This document shows positions 34,491-37,329 of a DNA stretch of 37,329 nucleotides, one piece after another. Under the pieces are notes generated by a model. The model ran no database searches. It had not been told where the DNA came from and saw nothing but the letters and a program-made list of their open reading frames with translations. Source of the stretch: an uncultured Marivita sp. (GTDB taxonomy: Bacteria > Pseudomonadota > Alphaproteobacteria > Rhodobacterales > Rhodobacteraceae); assembly GCA_947503115.1 (NCBI GenBank), contig CANNCS010000030.1, positions 1 to 37,329 on the forward strand. The letters run 5' to 3'. Within the stretch, counting starts at the first letter, position 1. Every line of letters starts with the position of its first letter. Both the position numbers and the translations under genes were made by a program.

Positions 34491-35063
34491 TTATTCGGCG
34501 GCGTCCGGCGCGGCCTGATCCGCGGCGGGTTGTTCCGCCTTGGGTTCAGGCTTTTTGCGCGGCTTGCGCGGTGCGCGGGGTCTTTTGGGCTTTTCCTCGG
34601 CCTTGGCTTCGGGGGTTTCCACAAGACCGCTGTCTGAATTGTTGTCGGACGAGTCGATTACATCCGGCTGCGGCGCATCGGCTTGGTCTTGCACCGGCTG
34701 TGCCGCGTTATTGTTGTTGTTGTCCTGCTCTTGACGCTGCGGGCGTTCCGCATCGCGCTGTGCCTGACGGTCGCGGTTTTCACGCTCTTGCTGTTCGCGG
34801 CGTGCATCCTGTTCGCGCTGTGCTTCGCTGAGCATGCGCATGTAGTGTTCTGCGTGCTGTTGGAAGTTTTCCGCATTCACCCGATCATTGCTGAGCTGGG
34901 CGTCGCGAGCGAGCTGGTTATACTTATCAATGATCTGTTGCGGCGTACCGCGCACCTTACCCTCGGGGCCGGAGCTGTCGAACACACGGTTGACGACGTT
35001 TCCGACAGAATTCGGGCGGTTGCGGTTGTTCTTATTCCGCGAACGTTTGTTTGAAGAACGCAT
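34491..35063 (-). CDS. DUF4167 domain protein
   Basis: A 190-residue protein with a basic, Asn-rich N-terminus (MRSSNKRSRNKNNRNRPNSV) and the DUF4167 domain (about residues 20-85, GTPQQIIDKYNQLARDAQ...NAENFQQHAEHYMRML). A long, low-complexity charged tail contains a run of five Asn coded by a GTT/ATT repeat and a Pro/Lys-rich stretch near the end. The family is widespread in Alphaproteobacteria; the very basic head suggests nucleic-acid or ribosome binding, but this is inference. It lies downstream of prfA-prmC after 206 bases. Confidence 0.9.
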   Translation of the reverse strand: MRSSNKRSRNKNNRNRPNSVGNVVNRVFDSSGPEGKVRGTPQQIIDKYNQLARDAQLSNDRVNAENFQQHAEHYMRMLSEAQREQDARREQQERENRDRQAQRDAERPQRQEQDNNNNNAAQPVQDQADAPQPDVIDSSDNNSDSGLVETPEAKAEEKPKRPRAPRKPRKKPEPKAEQPAADQAAPDAAE

Positions 35064-35269
35064 CTGTAACTTTCCAGCCTTCTTTCAGCTGTTTTTGCGA
35101 TTGCTGTGTGCGCTTTGTGCGCTGGTCGTGTGCAATAGCATCCATGTTTGGGCTTACAATCGCGCGAGAGGGGTGCAAACCAGCCTCGACCGCTGCAATG
35201 AGTCCGAGTAACCACGTCCGCCCTCAGCTTACAAGTATAATTTGCTTTGAAAGGTTCGGATTTTCGTTC
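35064..35269 (-). other. Intergenic leader of the DUF4167 gene
   Basis: These 206 bases between prmC and the DUF4167 gene contain no reading frame I can support. A TATACT hexamer on the minus strand near 35235 might be a -10 element, without a convincing -35. Confidence 0.3.
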
Positions 35270-36118
35270 TTACAGGTCGGTTCGTGGCAGGTTTGCGCCG
35301 GACACGACCCGATCCCGGCCATCAAGGTCTGGATGGATCGCCACATTCCCAAGACCAGCGGCGCGAAACAGCTCGGCAACCGCCGCACCTTGTGTCGGGC
35401 CGATCTCGACGATCAGGCGGCCCTGAGGAGTGAGATGGGCCAGCGCTCCGGCAGCGATGGCGCGATAGGCAGTCAGCCCATCGGCTTCGTCGGTGAGCGC
35501 GATGCGCGGCTCGAACATCAATTCGGGGGCGAGGCCCGCCATTTCATCAGCCGCAATATAAGGCGGGTTCGAAACAATGAGGTCGAAACGTTGCCCGGAG
35601 CGCACTGCGTCAAACCAGGGACCATGTCCCCATGTCACACGATCCTTCACAGACAAACGCGCTGCATTCTCTTGCGCCACCGACAGCGCATCCGCGCTCA
35701 GATCCGTGCCACTGCCCGTGGCATCGGCGTGTTCGGCCAAAAGGGTCAGGATGATGCACCCCGACCCCGTTCCAAGATCAAGAACACGTGAGAAACTTTC
35801 TATAAGCGCCTGTTGAATAAGCGTTTCCGTCTCTGGCCGAGGATCAAGAACCGCAGCGCTCACCCGGAATTCACGACCGAAAAAGGCGCGAACACCGATC
35901 AGATGTGACACAGGTTCACGCTGGGCACGCCGTTCGATCAACGCCGCCATTTCGGCAGATTGGGTGTCGGTGATCAGATCCGGCAGAACAAGGGTAAGCC
36001 GCCCCGGTGCCACCCCCAGAACATGCGCCATGATACGACGCGCGTCGCGGGCCGGATCGTCGATCCCTGCCTCGCGCAGCCGCGCGACCGCTTGGATCAG
36101 CGCCTGTGTTCCGGTCAT
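35270..36118 (-). CDS. prmC: Release-factor glutamine N5-methyltransferase
   Basis: Methylates the Gln of the GGQ motif in release factors. The 282-residue protein has an N-terminal helical domain, SAM motif [16 protein letters not shown] (112-127) and the catalytic NPPY at 184-187. Its start overlaps the prfA stop as ATGA, coupling the enzyme to one of its substrates. Confidence 0.95.
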   Translation of the reverse strand: MTGTQALIQAVARLREAGIDDPARDARRIMAHVLGVAPGRLTLVLPDLITDTQSAEMAALIERRAQREPVSHLIGVRAFFGREFRVSAAVLDPRPETETLIQQALIESFSRVLDLGTGSGCIILTLLAEHADATGSGTDLSADALSVAQENAARLSVKDRVTWGHGPWFDAVRSGQRFDLIVSNPPYIAADEMAGLAPELMFEPRIALTDEADGLTAYRAIAAGALAHLTPQGRLIVEIGPTQGAAVAELFRAAGLGNVAIHPDLDGRDRVVSGANLPRTDL

Positions 36119-37164
36119 GCCCCCATCTCGGCCAGCAACGTGGCCTGCGAATCGGCGGTCAGTGCGTCGATGATTTCGTCCAAATCGCCCGCCATCACCG
36201 CGTCGAGCTTGTACAGCGTGAGGCCGATCCGGTGGTCGGTCAAGCGCCCTTGCGGGAAGTTGTAGGTGCGGATTCGTTCCGAGCGGTCGCCCGATCCCAC
36301 TTGGCTTTTGCGGTTGGCCGAGCGTTCCGCATCGACCTTTTGCCGCTCCATGTCAAAGAGGCGTGTGCGCAGCACTTGCATCGCGATTTCGCGGTTGCGG
36401 TGCTGCGACTTTTCGGAACTGGTGACAACAATGCCACTGGGAATATGGGTGATGCGCACCGCCGAATCGGTGGTGTTGACGTGCTGACCTCCCGCGCCGG
36501 AACTGCGCATGGTGTCGATCCGCAGGTCGTTCGCGTTGATCTGGATGTCCACATCCTCTGCTTCCGGCAAAACAGCGACGGTGGCCGCAGATGTGTGGAT
36601 GCGCCCGCCGCTTTCGGTTTCGGGCACACGCTGCACGCGGTGGACGCCGGATTCGTATTTCAAACGGGCAAACACATTCTCGCCGGTGATGTGCGCGGTG
36701 ACTTCCTTGATGCCACCGATCTCGGTTGATTGTTCTTCGATGATTTCGAACCGCCACCCCCGCGCCTCGGAATAGCGTTGATACATACGTAGCAGGTCGC
36801 CCGCAAAAAGCGCCGCCTCTTCGCCGCCTGTGCCGGGTCGGATTTCAAGCATAGCGGGCCGCGCATCGGCCTTGTCGCGTGGCAAGAGCGCCAATTGCAG
36901 CGATCTTTCCACCTCGGGCAAGCGCGCTTTGAGATCGGGCAGTTCTTCTTGTGCCAGCTCTCGCATTTCCGGGTCATCAAGCATCGCTTCGGCATCGGAG
37001 ATGTCGGCGCGGACCTGTTTCCATTCGGCAATCTGTTCAACGACGGGCCGCAGGTCAGAATATTCCTTGCCTATGGCCGCAATGTCGCCGGACCCTTCGG
37101 CCATCTGGGCCTCAAGGTATTCAAAACGCGATGTGATCTGGTGCAGGCGGTCTTCGGGGATCAT
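36115..37164 (-). CDS. prfA: Peptide chain release factor 1
   Basis: Class I release factor for UAA and UAG. It has 349 residues from the ATG at 37164 ([10 protein letters not shown], the usual N-terminus; no strong ribosome site seen). The stop-codon recognition loop P-x-T appears as P181-E-T183 in [16 protein letters not shown], and the catalytic GGQ lies at 225-227 in [11 protein letters not shown] longer upstream frame is rejected. It is translationally coupled to prmC. Confidence 0.96.
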   Translation of the reverse strand: MIPEDRLHQITSRFEYLEAQMAEGSGDIAAIGKEYSDLRPVVEQIAEWKQVRADISDAEAMLDDPEMRELAQEELPDLKARLPEVERSLQLALLPRDKADARPAMLEIRPGTGGEEAALFAGDLLRMYQRYSEARGWRFEIIEEQSTEIGGIKEVTAHITGENVFARLKYESGVHRVQRVPETESGGRIHTSAATVAVLPEAEDVDIQINANDLRIDTMRSSGAGGQHVNTTDSAVRITHIPSGIVVTSSEKSQHRNREIAMQVLRTRLFDMERQKVDAERSANRKSQVGSGDRSERIRTYNFPQGRLTDHRIGLTLYKLDAVMAGDLDEIIDALTADSQATLLAEMGA

Positions 37165-37276
37165 GCGCTGGGTTTGGTGGAAGCGAGCCAGCTGGTCAAG
37201 GACGATATGCGTGTTTGCTGCAGACACGCGTTGCGGACAGCAGCGCCCATGACTAGTGCTCCGAGTCTGACACTTC

Positions 37277-37329
37277 TTACCTGTTTCCGCGGATTTCATC
37301 GAGCGCGTCCAGCGCACGGCGTTCCCTGG
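37277..37329 (-). CDS. C-terminal end of an unidentified gene (cut by window edge)
   Basis: Reading the minus strand in from the right edge gives an open frame of 17 codons ending in TAA at 37277, with a charged helical tail [16 protein letters not shown]. It looks like a natural protein end and lies 112 bases upstream of prfA. Too short for identification; it could be chance. Confidence 0.35.
   Translation of the reverse strand, partial: RERRALDALDEIRGNR

Noticed and set aside
34700-34730. GTT/ATT repeat in the DUF4167 gene as a phase-variable tract
   Set aside because: Trinucleotide repeat keeps the frame and only codes an Asn run; normal for this low-complexity region.

Overview
The window is a high-GC chromosomal segment that looks like a Roseobacter-group Rhodobacteraceae (Alphaproteobacteria). 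The taxon is inferred from the gene content and order: a NifS-type desulfurase plus sufB, sufC, sufD and two YIP1-type proteins ahead of sufS; a Cys-poor IscR; a DUF4167 protein next to prfA-prmC; betC-type choline sulfatase; and a dispersed intergenic repeat of a type I associate with this family. The genus cannot be named. I see no tRNA, rRNA, CRISPR array, prophage or insertion sequence. No gene-free stretch reaches 300 bases.

Left part (1-11.8 kb). This is a set of short, mostly unrelated units: pepF (+), a small DksA/TraR zinc-finger protein (-), a methyltransferase (+), a periplasmic glutathione-peroxidase-like protein (+), a YdcH/DUF465 protein (-) with an FNR-like box upstream, a thermonuclease gene broken by a frameshift (-), choline sulfatase betC (-) and a secreted metallo-beta-lactamase-fold protein with a degenerate first metal motif (-). 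A divergent operon then carries an SDR dehydrogenase, tryptophan 2,3-dioxygenase (kynA) and kynureninase (kynU), the tryptophan-to-anthranilate route minus the formamidase step.

Centre (10.5-20.7 kb, all minus). This is an extended SUF iron-sulfur cluster operon: iscR - nifS/iscS-like - sufB - 59-aa membrane protein - ybjQ-like - fkbM-type methyltransferase - sufC - sufD - YIP1 - YIP1 - sufS - glcG-like - class I glutamine amidotransferase. Many genes overlap or are a few bases apart. In front of iscR there is a near-consensus promoter (TTGACA, 17 bp, TAGAAT) whose -10 lies inside a perfect TTAGAA-N3-TTCTAA palindrome, the Irr (ICE) type of box. IscR itself lacks the usual cysteine triad. The accessory genes inside and behind this operon are the best candidates for undescribed biology here.

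Right of the suf promoter (20.9-24.9 kb). A plus-strand run holds an alpha/beta hydrolase, a small unknown protein, an HD-domain hydrolase and an SDR, followed by a stand-alone lpdA (-). lpdA is bracketed by two striking TTTCG...CGAAA palindromes.

Envelope and translation block (24.9-37.3 kb). holC and pepA (-) are divergent from a tightly overlapping + operon lptF-lptG-lptD-surA-pdxA, followed by rsmA. It supplies LPS export and outer-membrane assembly together with vitamin B6 synthesis and 16S rRNA dimethylation. After a bidirectional terminator come a DUF4167 protein, prmC and prfA (-), and the apparent tail of one more minus gene at the right edge.

Starts were moved inward from the longest frames wherever a Shine-Dalgarno site, a stop/start overlap or family length favoured it.
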